DNA of 64,000 bases from Akkermansiaceae bacterium (GTDB lineage: Bacteria; Verrucomicrobiota; Verrucomicrobiia; Verrucomicrobiales; Akkermansiaceae). The notes under the pieces are model-generated. The model searched no databases. It was given only the letters and a program-made list of their open reading frames with translations, and was not told the DNA's origin. The stretch is taken from assembly GCA_022510805.1 (NCBI GenBank), contig JAFLSS010000002.1, positions 1-64,000 on the forward strand, read 5' to 3'. A program made the translations under genes and the position numbers. This document shows positions 7,429 to 16,269 of this stretch, one piece after another (the first letter of the stretch is position 1; every line of letters starts with the position of its first letter).

Positions 7429-8886
7429 TCAGGCGCTTAGTTCGGCCCGCAGGCGCGAGACGATGGCGCGCAGGTCGGGGTCTGTCTCGAGTTTTTTCTC
7501 GATGGTGCGTGTGGCGTGGATGACGGTGCCGTGATCCCTGCCGCCGAAGGCTGCGCCGATGTCCTGCAGGGAGCTGCCGGTGTGGTGGCGCGCCAGGAAC
7601 ATGGCGATTTGTCGGGGGTGGGCGATGGCGGCTGTGCGGCGGCGGCCGTTCAGGTCGGCCACGCGCAGGTTGAATGCATCGGCCACGCTTTGCTGGATGG
7701 CTTTGATCGAGAGGTTCGAGGTGGGCTCATCGCGCATGAATTGCCGCAGCTGTGCTCGGGCGTCGGCTATGGTGGGCCGGCTGTGGGAGAAGGCGGCCAT
7801 GGTGGACAGGCAGGTGAGTGCGCCTTCCAAGCGCCGCACGGAGCGGGTGATGTTCTCGGCGAGAAATCTCAGTACATCTTGGTCGATGAGGTCGCTGCGC
7901 CACTGTTTGCTCTTGCTGCGCAAGATGGCCATGCGGGTTTCAAAATCCGGCGGGTTGATGGAGACGGATAATCCCTGTTCGAAGCGTGAGGTGAGGCGGG
8001 CATCCATGCCGACGACTTCGGAGGCCGGGCAATCGGCTGTGAGGACGATTTGCTTTTTCGAGGAGAAGAGGGCGTTGAAGGTGAAGAAGAACTCATCCTG
8101 CGTCTTCCCTTTCTTCGCAAGAAATTGCACGTCATCAATCAGCAGCACATCCGCCTGGCGGTACTTGTCGCGGAATTTTTTCAAGCCTGCGCCCTTGTTG
8201 GGAAGGGCGTCGATATAGCTGTTCGTGAATTCCTCACTGGTGACGTAGAGCACGCGGGCATCCTCATCCTTAGCGCGGATGGCGTTGCCAATGGCTTGCA
8301 GGAGGTGGGTTTTGCCCAGGCCGCAGTCTCCTTGTATAAAGAGGGGGTTGTACAGGGCGCCGGGGTGCTCGACGATGGCTTGTGCCGCGGCGTAGGCGAA
8401 TTCGCTGTTGCTGCCCGGCACGAAGTTTTCGAACGTATAGTCTTCGTTGAGGCCGCTATTGAAGTGGGAGGTGCGGGCGGAGGGTTTGCGCTTGCTGCTG
8501 CGAGCGCGCGGGGAAGAGGAGGGGGCTTCCACCTGTTCGTCGGCGGGGGTGGATTCTGTGCTCCGGAACTCGAGCGGCAGCATGGCCTGCGGTTCTTCTT
8601 TCTCGGGGGCCGGCTGCTCTGCCGGTGCGGCTTTGATGAATTCGAGCGTGCGCGCTCCGTTCAATACACGCGATGCGGAGTTGACCACATAGTCGGCGTA
8701 GTTGACCTCTACCCAATCAATCAACAGTTCCTCCGGATATTCCAAGATGAGCTTGGTCCCCGTGTCTTTGATTAAGGTGAGTTTGGACAGGTAGGACTCC
8801 ATGCCATAGCTCCCCACAAATCCCTGGGCGCGCACATCATCCAAGATGTGCTGCCAAAGTTCTTTCTCTCTGTTCTCCGTTTTCAT
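7429..8886 (-). CDS. dnaA: Chromosomal replication initiator protein DnaA
   Basis: A 485-residue AAA+ initiator that binds DnaA boxes and opens the origin. Domain I covers residues 1-85, then a Pro/Ser-rich linker to about 145. Walker A GDCGLGKT is at 186-193 and Walker B VLLIDD at 247-252. The C-terminal helix-turn-helix contains GGRDHGTVIHATRTIEKKL. Full length. Its 560-bp upstream region holds DnaA-box-like sites, so autoregulation is likely. No convincing sigma-70 promoter was found next to the start. The CDF gene follows after 28 nt. Strand composition suggests this locus is not at the origin (see findings). Confidence 0.97.
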   Translation of the reverse strand: MKTENREKELWQHILDDVRAQGFVGSYGMESYLSKLTLIKDTGTKLILEYPEELLIDWVEVNYADYVVNSASRVLNGARTLEFIKAAPAEQPAPEKEEPQAMLPLEFRSTESTPADEQVEAPSSSPRARSSKRKPSARTSHFNSGLNEDYTFENFVPGSNSEFAYAAAQAIVEHPGALYNPLFIQGDCGLGKTHLLQAIGNAIRAKDEDARVLYVTSEEFTNSYIDALPNKGAGLKKFRDKYRQADVLLIDDVQFLAKKGKTQDEFFFTFNALFSSKKQIVLTADCPASEVVGMDARLTSRFEQGLSVSINPPDFETRMAILRSKSKQWRSDLIDQDVLRFLAENITRSVRRLEGALTCLSTMAAFSHSRPTIADARAQLRQFMRDEPTSNLSIKAIQQSVADAFNLRVADLNGRRRTAAIAHPRQIAMFLARHHTGSSLQDIGAAFGGRDHGTVIHATRTIEKKLETDPDLRAIVSRLRAELSA

Positions 8887-9445
8887 CCGATCCTGTGTGC
8901 GGCGTGCTTAGTTGTGGAGCTCTGCCCCCCCCCTCCGCCCCTGGCGGCGAGGTGTCTCGCGGAGGTGGCTGGGGAGCGTGTGCTCGGAGGTGAATATGCC
9001 ACGGTTCAGCATTCCTGAAAAGGCTTTTTTTTTCACGGCTCAATCATTCCTCTCCGCTACGTCAGTTCCATGGGAGTTCCACAGTAAAAAATTTTCGTGT
9101 ATGCGTCTCTGATTTGTTTAAGTTTTCCTGACATTTTTTTCTGTGTATGAGATCGGCGCGCATCTTCTGTGGAACATTTTTATTCACATGTATTACACAC
9201 GTATAATAAAAGGATTAACATAGATATTCACATTGTGAATAATTAGATTGAAAGGCACCGAAAACGCTTGGCTACAGAGAGCCGAAATGAGCAAAAAAGT
9301 AGTGCTGTGGAACACGCGAATAAGGGGGTGAAAAAAGGCTGGTCAAGGGGGTGAAATTTTGGTAGAATAGAGGGCAGAAAAGAGGGGGTGCGCCGGGGCG
9401 CAATCTCCCCGATTTTGAGGATACGAACAGATCATTAGAAAGCCT
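8887..9445. other. dnaA-hemB intergenic region with DnaA-box-like sites
   Basis: A 559-bp divergent gene-free region, AT-rich from about 9040 to 9300. TTATTCACA, an exact match to TTATNCACA, occurs at 9180-9188 (+) and 9234-9242 (-). ATATTCACA at 9224-9232 (+) forms an inverted pair with the latter, 1 nt apart. The 9-mer TGTGGAACA occurs at 9168-9176 and 9306-9314. A 12-mer AAGGGGGTGAAA is repeated at 9322-9333 and 9345-9356. This could be oriC or a dnaA autoregulatory region; base skew favours the latter. Confidence 0.6.
9340..9368 (+). promoter_or_regulatory. Probable hemB promoter
   Basis: TGGTCA (9340-9345), 17-nt spacer, TAGAAT (9363-9368); the leader to the ATG at 9446 is about 70 nt. 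The spacer contains GGGGGTGAAATTTTG, which recurs upstream of ilvD. Confidence 0.5.
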
Positions 9446-10444
9446 ATGCAAAACCTACCCATCCGCCCCCGACGCAACCGCCGCACGGAAGCCGTGCGGG
9501 GCCTGATGCGCGAGACGAGTCTGAGTGTGTCACACCTGATCTACCCCATGTTTGTCCACGAGGGGGAGGAGGATGAGGAGATCCACTCACTACCGGGCTG
9601 CAAGCGGTGGAGTGTGGAGGGGCTGGTGGCGGAGGCCAAGCGGCTGTATGCGCTGGGCATCCCCTGCATAGATTTGTTCGGCGCGGTGCCGGAGGAGAAG
9701 AAGAGCATGGATGGCGCGGAGGCGTGGAATCCGCAGGGGGTTGTGCAGCGGGCTTTGCGCGCGCTGCGCCGGGAGGTGCCGGGGCTGCTGCTCATGACAG
9801 ATGTGGCGCTGGATCCCTACAGCACCTACGGGCAGGATGGTTTGGTGCGCGAGTATGCTGATGGGAGCTACGAGGTGCTCAATGATGAGACCGTGGAGGC
9901 GCTTTGCCGGCAGGCGCTGAGCCATGCTGAGGCCGGGGCGGACATCATCTCGCCGAGCGATATGATGGATGGGCGCATCGCAGCTTTGCGCGCGGCGCTG
10001 GATGCGGCGGGGTATACCGGGGTGTCGCTGCTGAGCTACACGGCCAAATATGCCTCGGCGCTGTATGGGCCGTTTCGCGGGGCGCTGGGTAGTGCGCCCA
10101 AGAAGGGGGATAAGAAGACTTACCAGATGGACCCAGCCAACCGGCGTGAGGCGCTCAGGGAGGCGGCGCTGGATGCGGCGGAGGGGGCAGATATGCTCAT
10201 GGTGAAGCCTGCCACGTATTATTTGGATGTCATCTCTGACTTGCGTGCCGGGAGTACGCTGCCGATAGCGGCGTATCATGTGAGTGGGGAGTATTTGATG
10301 CTGAAGGCGGCGGCGGCCTCGGGCTGGCTGGATGAGAAAGCGGCTACTCTGGAGGCGCTGCTTTCCATTCGCCGCGCCGGGGCAGATATGATCCTCACTT
10401 ATGCGGCGCCGCAGGTGGCCGAATGGCTGCAAGAAGAAATCTAA
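9446..10444 (+). CDS. hemB: Porphobilinogen synthase (delta-aminolevulinic acid dehydratase)
   Basis: A 332-residue cytosolic enzyme that condenses two 5-aminolevulinate molecules into porphobilinogen in heme and tetrapyrrole synthesis. Both Schiff-base lysines are visible, in SYTAKYAS (about residue 202) and MLMVKPATYY (about 254). The metal-binding segment reads TDVALDPYSTYGQDG, so the three zinc cysteines of the animal and yeast type are replaced by Asp and other residues. This is the magnesium-dependent type. Starts at the ATG at 9446 with no Shine-Dalgarno. Its heme product would serve the cytochrome bd oxidase encoded nearby. Confidence 0.96.
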   Translation: MQNLPIRPRRNRRTEAVRGLMRETSLSVSHLIYPMFVHEGEEDEEIHSLPGCKRWSVEGLVAEAKRLYALGIPCIDLFGAVPEEKKSMDGAEAWNPQGVVQRALRALRREVPGLLLMTDVALDPYSTYGQDGLVREYADGSYEVLNDETVEALCRQALSHAEAGADIISPSDMMDGRIAALRAALDAAGYTGVSLLSYTAKYASALYGPFRGALGSAPKKGDKKTYQMDPANRREALREAALDAAEGADMLMVKPATYYLDVISDLRAGSTLPIAAYHVSGEYLMLKAAAASGWLDEKAATLEALLSIRRAGADMILTYAAPQVAEWLQEEI

Positions 10445-10467
10445 CGCCTTTTTTTGATAATAGCCAC

Positions 10468-11514
10468 ATGATACGCCTGCTGCGCCAGTTTGCTCGCCTC
10501 ACGCGCCGGACGGATGGTCTGATCATTGTCCTGGGCCTGCTGCTCACCTACTTGCTCATTCAGCTCTATGGCTCTGGGCTTCAGGCTGCTGTGAATGAGC
10601 AGCCAGCCCCGCCGGCGGCAGCGGAGGCGCCCCGGGATCAGGAGGCAGAGCCGGCAGCGGCCCGCGGGGTGCCCCGGGGGGAGGCGGCTGTCCGCTTCCT
10701 CATGTACAACACGCAGAATTATTTTGTGGAGGCGGATGTGGCGAGATCTCAGCACACCCGGCGGATCAAGACCCTGCAGGAGCGTGAGCTGGTGGCAGAT
10801 ACTGTGGCGGAGGTGCGGCCGGATGTGGTGGGCTTGGTGGAGATGGGCGGCCCGGCGGCGTTGGATGATCTGGCGGAGCGCCTGGCCAAGCGAGGTTTGG
10901 TGTACAAGAACAGGAGGGTGCTGACCCGCTGGGGGGAGGACCGCGCGCTGGCCATCTTGTCGCGCTACCCTATCGTGGAGGATCACTCACAGGCAGAGTG
11001 CCGCCTGGTGGGGCAGACCAACCGCCGCATGCTGCGCGGGATTCTGGATGTGACCATCAGCGCGCCGGGCAAGAAGAGTGAGCGGCGCTTCCGCATTGTG
11101 GGGGTGCATCTCAAATCGCGCGTGGGGGATAACCCGAGTGCGGCGCAGGCTTTGCGCGCAAGGGAGGCTCGCACTCTGGTGGAGCATGTGCAGCAGGTGA
11201 TGCAACGCAAGCCTAATGAGCCGCTGCTTATCTTTGGCGATTGGAATGACGGCCCGGGGGATGCGGCGCTTTCGGTGATGACGCAGCCGCGGGGCTCTCG
11301 CTTCACCCTCCGGCGCCTCTCGCCCGTGGATTCCCGCGGCGAGGGTTGGACGCTTTATTATAAGAATGGCAACGAGTACTGCACGTTTGACCAGATTTAT
11401 GTGAATAGCGAGCTCTCCCGCCGCATGGGGCGCAAGAGCGAGATGGGGGTCATCAGCAATGAGAAGCGCCGCGGCGCGAGCGACCACCGCGCCGTGTGGT
11501 GTGATATGCGCTGA
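10468..11514 (+). CDS. Membrane-anchored endonuclease/exonuclease/phosphatase (EEP) family protein
   Basis: A 348-residue protein: N-terminal membrane helix (about residues 18-36), a Pro/Ala/Glu-rich linker, then an EEP domain from about residue 75. Recognisable EEP elements in order are FLMYNTQNYF, VVGLVEMGG (metal-binding Glu), ALAILSRYPI, VGVHLKS, LLIFGDWND (catalytic Asp and Asn) and GASDHRAVW (terminal Asp-His). The domain would face the periplasm. Substrate could be nucleic acid or a phosphoester and is not predictable. The ATG at 10468 is chosen because it begins just before the membrane helix; the open frame extends back into hemB. It lies 23 nt after hemB and may be co-transcribed. 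Confidence 0.88.
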   Translation: MIRLLRQFARLTRRTDGLIIVLGLLLTYLLIQLYGSGLQAAVNEQPAPPAAAEAPRDQEAEPAAARGVPRGEAAVRFLMYNTQNYFVEADVARSQHTRRIKTLQERELVADTVAEVRPDVVGLVEMGGPAALDDLAERLAKRGLVYKNRRVLTRWGEDRALAILSRYPIVEDHSQAECRLVGQTNRRMLRGILDVTISAPGKKSERRFRIVGVHLKSRVGDNPSAAQALRAREARTLVEHVQQVMQRKPNEPLLIFGDWNDGPGDAALSVMTQPRGSRFTLRRLSPVDSRGEGWTLYYKNGNEYCTFDQIYVNSELSRRMGRKSEMGVISNEKRRGASDHRAVWCDMR

Positions 11515-11537
11515 ATAAGCCGCGCTTTGTGCGGGGG

Positions 11538-13982
11538 TTAGTATGCAGAGGAGGAGGAGGGGGAGAGCATCACCTCCGAGGGCAGGTAGTGAGTCTGGCG
11601 GATGGACTGAGCCCAGCGCGCAAAGGCTTCTGATTTGGGTCCTTTGATGATACCGCCCGCGCCGCGCAGGGGTGTTTGCTCAGAGCCCGGCCAGGCGGCC
11701 AGCTCATCTGCCAGCACGGCGGCCTCGCTGAAGCGCTCCAGCTGCATCAGCTGGTACACAGCCCCGGCCCCGGCGTAGTAAAAGAGCAGGCAGCTGTGCT
11801 CGCGAGTGGGGTCTGCGAGCGAGCGCTCGCTGTGCATCACCGCCAGATAATCAGCCAGGGCTTCCTCGCTGCGGTGGAAGCGGGTGCAGAGCGCGGCGTG
11901 CTGCAGGCGCGAGCGAGTCACCCATGCCGCGGGCACGCCGTCGATTTTGGTGATCTTTTCACAAGCCTCCAGCGCGGCGGCAGCTCCCGCGGGGGTGTGG
12001 TCCATGCCATAAGCATCTGCCTGCACGGTGTAGAGGTGAGCCAGGTTTTCCGGCGTCAGCGGCGGGGTGCTGTGCTCGAGCCGGGAGAGCAGGTCAAACG
12101 CCTCAGTCGCGCGGTTGATGCGCACCAGGATGGCCGCTTGTTCAATGGTGGCGCGGGCTGAGAGCGGGCTGCCCTGGCGGGCGCTGTCCGCATACAGGCG
12201 GATGGCGTGGTGGAGGCCTGCAAGATTGCCCTGCTGAGCCGCCTCATGCCCTGCGTAGAGGAGGGTGGCGGCTTTGCCTGCGCCGGCGGGTTGGAGCTGC
12301 GCGAGGCGGGTGAGGATTTTCAGCGCCTCGCGGTGGTGCCCGCTGCGTGAGTAGAGATCTGCGATGTGCAGCGCAAGCGCTTCTTTGAGAGGCAGGGAGG
12401 AGCTGGTGTCATAGAGCCGGGTGAGGAAGGGAATCACGCCCGGCTGCCGGCAGAGCTCCATGGCTTTTTCGACGAGGGAGGCATAGCGCAGCATCTGATC
12501 ATCAGAGAATTGCGCTTTTTCTGCGGCAGGGATGCTCAGCAGGGACTCCAGCGTCTCGCTCGGCTGGTCGCTGAGGGAGAGGTAGGCTTCATCGAGCCGC
12601 ACATCGGCCTCTTGCTGAGGGGTGGGGCTGAGGCTTTTCACCTCTTGCAGCTCGGCGCGCGCGCGGGCGGGATCACGCCGCAAGAGCAGCCCCGCATGCG
12701 CCAGCAGAAGCTCCCGGCGCGTGGGCGCCGGCACGGGCGCCGCCAGCAGCGCTTGCTCGGCAGAGGTATTACCTGCCCACATGGAGCAGATGAGCGCATT
12801 CACCAACGCGGGGGTGTAGAGGGCGGCATCTGCGCTTTGGGAGCACTGCATGAAAAGGGCGAGCGCCTCTCCCGGCCGGCTGCGCATCTGCAGCGCCGCG
12901 CGGAAAAAGAGGCTGCGGGCGGAGTCTTGGCTGCCCGTGAGGCTTTGCAGGAGAGTCAGGTAGGACTCAGCCTCAGCGTTTTTGCCTATCTCAAGCAGCT
13001 TGCGCGTGTGCTCCAGCAGGAGCTCCTGCGTGGCGGGCTCTCCCGGCAGGCTGGCGGAGGCGCGGCTCGCCAGGGACGAGGCCTCGGCGCCGGGGGGGAG
13101 CTCGCGGTGCAGGGAGGCCAGGGCCAGGGCTGCGCGCTTGGGGTGGGCGGTATCCTCTGCCCAGTCGATGAGTTTTTGCCGGGTGTATTCACTGCCGGCG
13201 GAGGCGCCGCGGCCGCACAGGCGCCGGAATGCCTCAGCGAGCAGGGGGGAATCGGGATTGGCTGTGATGAATTGCAGGAGCGTCTCCTCGCCCTTGCCGT
13301 CGTCCGGGTCGGCGCCGTCATCCACCGGCAGCGCCTGCCCCTGGGCTTTTTCCTTGTCGTAGTAAAGCTCCGCCAGATCAAGCCGGACACGCTGGCGCAT
13401 GGTGGGGGAGAGCGCCGCATCGTGCTCCAGCGTGCGCGCGTAGCTGATGCCCTCATCAAAGCGCGAGGCCAAGCGGTGGGTGTGCAGGCCGAGCAGCTTG
13501 ACCAAGGGCTGCAGCTCCGCCTGCTCTGCGGCCAGCGCCTCCAGGCGGGGCAGCAGGGAGGCGCCGCCGGAGTCGCCATAGCGCAGGCGGTGCTCAGCCA
13601 GCATGGCCAGAGCCGGGCGCGAGACCTCCGGGTGGGGATCCGCCAGCAGGGAGGAGCAGATGGACTCTAGCGACAGCCGCTCGCTGTGGCGCGCGCAGTG
13701 CAGCAGGCCGCGGGCAGCGTAGGGGTAGAGAGGATGGTCGGCAGGCACGTGGCGGAAGGCATCTGCCGCGGCCTCGGGGCGCCCCAGTCGCGCCAGCGCT
13801 TGCCCTTTCCAATAAGCAGCTTCGGCCGGGGAGAGCGAGGTCTGCGTGGCCTCCAAAAGCTGCAGCGCGCGGGCGGGCTCACCGCGGCGGATCGCCTGCT
13901 CCACCTCATCCGCCCCGGGCGCAGCCGGAGCCCCGAGGAGGAGAAGAACCGCCAGAGCAGGTGTAAGATGGCGCGGGATCAT
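11538..13982 (-). CDS. Large secreted TPR-repeat protein
   Basis: An 814-residue protein with a signal peptide (ALAVLLLLGAPAAPGA) and TPR-like helical pairs from near the N-terminus (LLEATQTSLSPAEAAYWKGQ, ALARLGRPEAAADAF) to the end. It is very rich in Ala, Leu and Glu and has no catalytic motif. Such proteins usually act as periplasmic scaffolds. It is the last gene of a three-gene unit: its start overlaps the stop of the M23 peptidase gene by 4 nt, so a shared role at the cell wall is likely (inference). Confidence 0.85.
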   Translation of the reverse strand: MIPRHLTPALAVLLLLGAPAAPGADEVEQAIRRGEPARALQLLEATQTSLSPAEAAYWKGQALARLGRPEAAADAFRHVPADHPLYPYAARGLLHCARHSERLSLESICSSLLADPHPEVSRPALAMLAEHRLRYGDSGGASLLPRLEALAAEQAELQPLVKLLGLHTHRLASRFDEGISYARTLEHDAALSPTMRQRVRLDLAELYYDKEKAQGQALPVDDGADPDDGKGEETLLQFITANPDSPLLAEAFRRLCGRGASAGSEYTRQKLIDWAEDTAHPKRAALALASLHRELPPGAEASSLASRASASLPGEPATQELLLEHTRKLLEIGKNAEAESYLTLLQSLTGSQDSARSLFFRAALQMRSRPGEALALFMQCSQSADAALYTPALVNALICSMWAGNTSAEQALLAAPVPAPTRRELLLAHAGLLLRRDPARARAELQEVKSLSPTPQQEADVRLDEAYLSLSDQPSETLESLLSIPAAEKAQFSDDQMLRYASLVEKAMELCRQPGVIPFLTRLYDTSSSLPLKEALALHIADLYSRSGHHREALKILTRLAQLQPAGAGKAATLLYAGHEAAQQGNLAGLHHAIRLYADSARQGSPLSARATIEQAAILVRINRATEAFDLLSRLEHSTPPLTPENLAHLYTVQADAYGMDHTPAGAAAALEACEKITKIDGVPAAWVTRSRLQHAALCTRFHRSEEALADYLAVMHSERSLADPTREHSCLLFYYAGAGAVYQLMQLERFSEAAVLADELAAWPGSEQTPLRGAGGIIKGPKSEAFARWAQSIRQTHYLPSEVMLSPSSSSAY

Positions 13983-15028
13983 GGAGCAGGGGTGGCGGGC
14001 TTCTTCCAGAAGAAGTGCTTGATATAGTTCAGCCCTGAGGCTGTGAGCTGGGCGTTCTTGCTGTTATTTTTCACGCGGTTGACCGTGGCATTCTGCTGGA
14101 GCGTGGGCAGGGGGGTGCATTTCACGATGCTCGGGGCATCGGCGGCCTCTTGTGAGGGGTAGACCGCCAGCGGCACTCCCTCTGCGCTGAAAGCCACCTC
14201 CAGCGACTGCGGGGCAGGATTCCAGCTTCCGCGGAACAGGAAAGGATAGCGCACAAGAAAATCCGGCTTCTCCCCGCTGTAGGGCACGCGCACGCGGTAG
14301 TGCTCTTGCAGGGTGTTCCAATGGGCGCTCAGCGACACGGGATCGCCGTTTTGGCTTGCGATCAGCAGCGGCGAGGGGTCGATGCCGATGAGATTTAAGC
14401 CATTGTAAATGCCGTGCTTATTGGCTGCCGGGCAGAAGAGGTCATACTGCGAGTGGATGAGGAGGCATATTTCGAGGTGCACATGTGAGCGCTCGCGGTT
14501 GATCCCGGCGCCGGTGTGCCCCATGATTCCCAGCACATTGCCGGTGCCGACCTGCTGGCCGACTTTGCAGCTCACTTTGGAGAGGTGGGCATAGAGGCTG
14601 TAGATGGTGCCCTCGGGGGTGCTGTGGCTCACCACGATATAGCGGCCGTAGTTGCTCATGCCGGGGTTGTCACTCACGTAGACCACACAGCCCGGCGCCA
14701 CGGGGTGGATCTCATCGAGCGGTTCCCCCCGCGCATCGCGCGACATCGGCTTGATATCAATCCCCTCATGCAGGCGGCTATACATCACCTGCCCATCCCC
14801 GGCGCGGAAGGGATTGCGCACCATGCCGTAGCCTCCGGCCTGCCAGGGCTTGCTGAGCTTCCCCTCGAAGTTGCGGTCGCAGTACATGTAGAAATCCGCA
14901 CCCTTGTTTTTCAGCAGAGCCTGATTTTCGGTGGGAAAGCGGTACACCAAATCCGCAGGCTCCGCCAGCGCTGCCCCCGCGGCGAACAGGAGAGACCAAC
15001 TGAGAATGAAACGCGAATAAGGCATCAT
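13979..15028 (-). CDS. Secreted M23 family metallopeptidase
   Basis: A 349-residue protein with a signal peptide (FILSWSLLFAAGAALA) and an LytM/M23 endopeptidase-type domain. Zinc ligands are visible as RLHEGIDI (His and Asp) and SHVHLE (HxH), with the typical YGRYIVVSH and YSLYAHLSK segments between. It would cut peptidoglycan cross-links, or act in murein remodelling, in the periplasm. A C-terminal extension of about 130 residues matches no family I know. The start overlaps the lipoprotein stop (ATGA) and the end overlaps the TPR gene start, so all three are translationally coupled. Confidence 0.92.
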   Translation of the reverse strand: MMPYSRFILSWSLLFAAGAALAEPADLVYRFPTENQALLKNKGADFYMYCDRNFEGKLSKPWQAGGYGMVRNPFRAGDGQVMYSRLHEGIDIKPMSRDARGEPLDEIHPVAPGCVVYVSDNPGMSNYGRYIVVSHSTPEGTIYSLYAHLSKVSCKVGQQVGTGNVLGIMGHTGAGINRERSHVHLEICLLIHSQYDLFCPAANKHGIYNGLNLIGIDPSPLLIASQNGDPVSLSAHWNTLQEHYRVRVPYSGEKPDFLVRYPFLFRGSWNPAPQSLEVAFSAEGVPLAVYPSQEAADAPSIVKCTPLPTLQQNATVNRVKNNSKNAQLTASGLNYIKHFFWKKPATPAP

Positions 15029-15606
15029 ATTCCGCTGGCGTAGAGTTCTCCGATGGTGCGGCCGGTGTGGTCTTTGTGCTGCGGTTTCTTGACCTTGTTA
15101 TCCAGTTTGGGCAGGGGGCGGGGATTCTTGTCGATAAAGCGTTTTTTCTCACGCTCGGGATCCTCGGGGCGGATATTGCGCGCGAGCTGCTTGAGGTCAT
15201 AGCCATTCAACCCGCTCCAGATCACAAGCTTTCCATCGGTGATGGGGCGGTCGATGCGCACCGGCTGAAATGCCAGGCCATTGACAACGGGCAGCAGCAG
15301 GAGCCCCTGCTTGTTGGTGGTTGCGGCGGCCAGTCGGGAGCGCATCTCGGGCTTCAGCGTAAAGACCACACCATAGCTCCCGGCGCTCATATCCATGAAC
15401 GAATGGTAGGAATCTAAGTGCGTGTGGTTGATGATGGGCATCTTATCATAGGTGTGGCCGTTGTAGTTGACGATGAATTTCGCCGTCGTACCTTCGGCAC
15501 TCCCCTCTGAAAGGAAGAACACGGGATAAGGGGTTTGCTGCTGGCAGGAGGTCAGGAGAACTCCTCCTATCAAGCCGCTCATCATAACATGGCGCAGGTT
15601 TTTCAT
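15025..15606 (-). CDS. Lipoprotein of unknown function, first gene of the M23/TPR operon
   Basis: A 193-residue lipoprotein. The ATG at 15606 gives the signal sequence MKNLRHVMMSGLIGGVLL and lipobox LLTSC; the longer frame from 15675 would put the signal internally. The mature part has no recognised domain and ends in a Lys/Pro-rich tail. A promoter lies directly upstream. The stop overlaps the start of the M23 peptidase, so it probably works with that enzyme, for example as an outer-membrane partner (inference). Confidence 0.85.
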   Translation of the reverse strand: MKNLRHVMMSGLIGGVLLTSCQQQTPYPVFFLSEGSAEGTTAKFIVNYNGHTYDKMPIINHTHLDSYHSFMDMSAGSYGVVFTLKPEMRSRLAAATTNKQGLLLLPVVNGLAFQPVRIDRPITDGKLVIWSGLNGYDLKQLARNIRPEDPEREKKRFIDKNPRPLPKLDNKVKKPQHKDHTGRTIGELYASGI

Positions 15607-15623
15607 AGGCTGGGAATGCCTAT

Positions 15624-15652
15624 AGTCTACCACATTCACCTGCGCATGGCAA
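15624..15652 (-). promoter_or_regulatory. Promoter of the lipoprotein-M23-TPR operon
   Basis: On the minus strand: TTGCCA (15652-15647), 17-nt spacer, TAGACT (15629-15624), then 17 nt to the ATG, giving a leader of about 10 nt. Confidence 0.6.
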
Positions 15653-15776
15653 CGCAAAAAGACACGCGCGCGCACGCGCTTTCTAATGCGTCAGCCCTGT
15701 CGTGAAGTCCTGCGTCTTGTGGCACGCTGTTTCTGCCTCGTTGCTTTGTGCGGGCTAGTTGTATGGCTCGCGTTGA

Positions 15777-16127
15777 TCAGCCATACATGGCGTGCAGGGC
15801 GAGAAGCAGTACGGCAATGGGGAAAATGATGCCGAACCATGCGAGGATGGCGGCAAAGACGGCCGCTCTTCGCTCGGCTGTGCCGCCAATGAGCGCACGC
15901 ATACTGCTCACTATGCCTGTGATGATGCACGCTGCGCCGCACAGTAAAATGAGGGGACACAAGATGATGCAAAGCAGATTGGCCGCATTGTACCAACTTG
16001 CGTGGGGGTAGCCCATCATGCTTATGGCCATGAGGGAAAAGACAAGCAGGTATGCCGCCCATCCTGCAACCGGCAGAAACAATGGGCTTTTTCGGAAAAG
16101 GAGGATGCGGTGAAAAAATCTTCTCAT
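15777..16127 (-). CDS. Small membrane protein with three predicted helices
   Basis: A 116-residue protein starting MRRFFHRILLFRKSP with three long hydrophobic segments (about residues 17-40, 48-75 and 88-112). The plan resembles small DUF4190-like membrane proteins, but no family is claimed. The ATG at 16127 gives a basic N-terminus before the first helix; the open frame continues to 16286 with unlikely sequence. It is transcribed divergently from the M28 peptidase. Confidence 0.65.
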   Translation of the reverse strand: MRRFFHRILLFRKSPLFLPVAGWAAYLLVFSLMAISMMGYPHASWYNAANLLCIILCPLILLCGAACIITGIVSSMRALIGGTAERRAAVFAAILAWFGIIFPIAVLLLALHAMYG

Positions 16128-16232
16128 GGCGGTTGATGCGGCAAGATGCTCCGGTGGGTGACGATATAGCCTCTTCAAAAGATACCCGTTACATGCGGCG
16201 TAGTCAAGGGGAAATGCTGGGCACCTTTTATC

Positions 16233-16269
16233 TTGTCTTGCGGGCTGCGTTTGGATAGAATGGCCGGGT
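16233..16269 (+). promoter_or_regulatory. Promoter of the M28 peptidase gene (leaderless)
   Basis: TTGTCT (16233-16238), 17-nt spacer, TAGAAT (16256-16261), then 8 nt to the first ATG at 16270. Confidence 0.7.

Noticed and set aside
12366..13670. 434-codon plus-strand frame
   Set aside because: Antisense to the TPR protein gene, Gly/Gln/Arg-rich with no motifs; the minus-strand gene has a signal peptide and coupled start.
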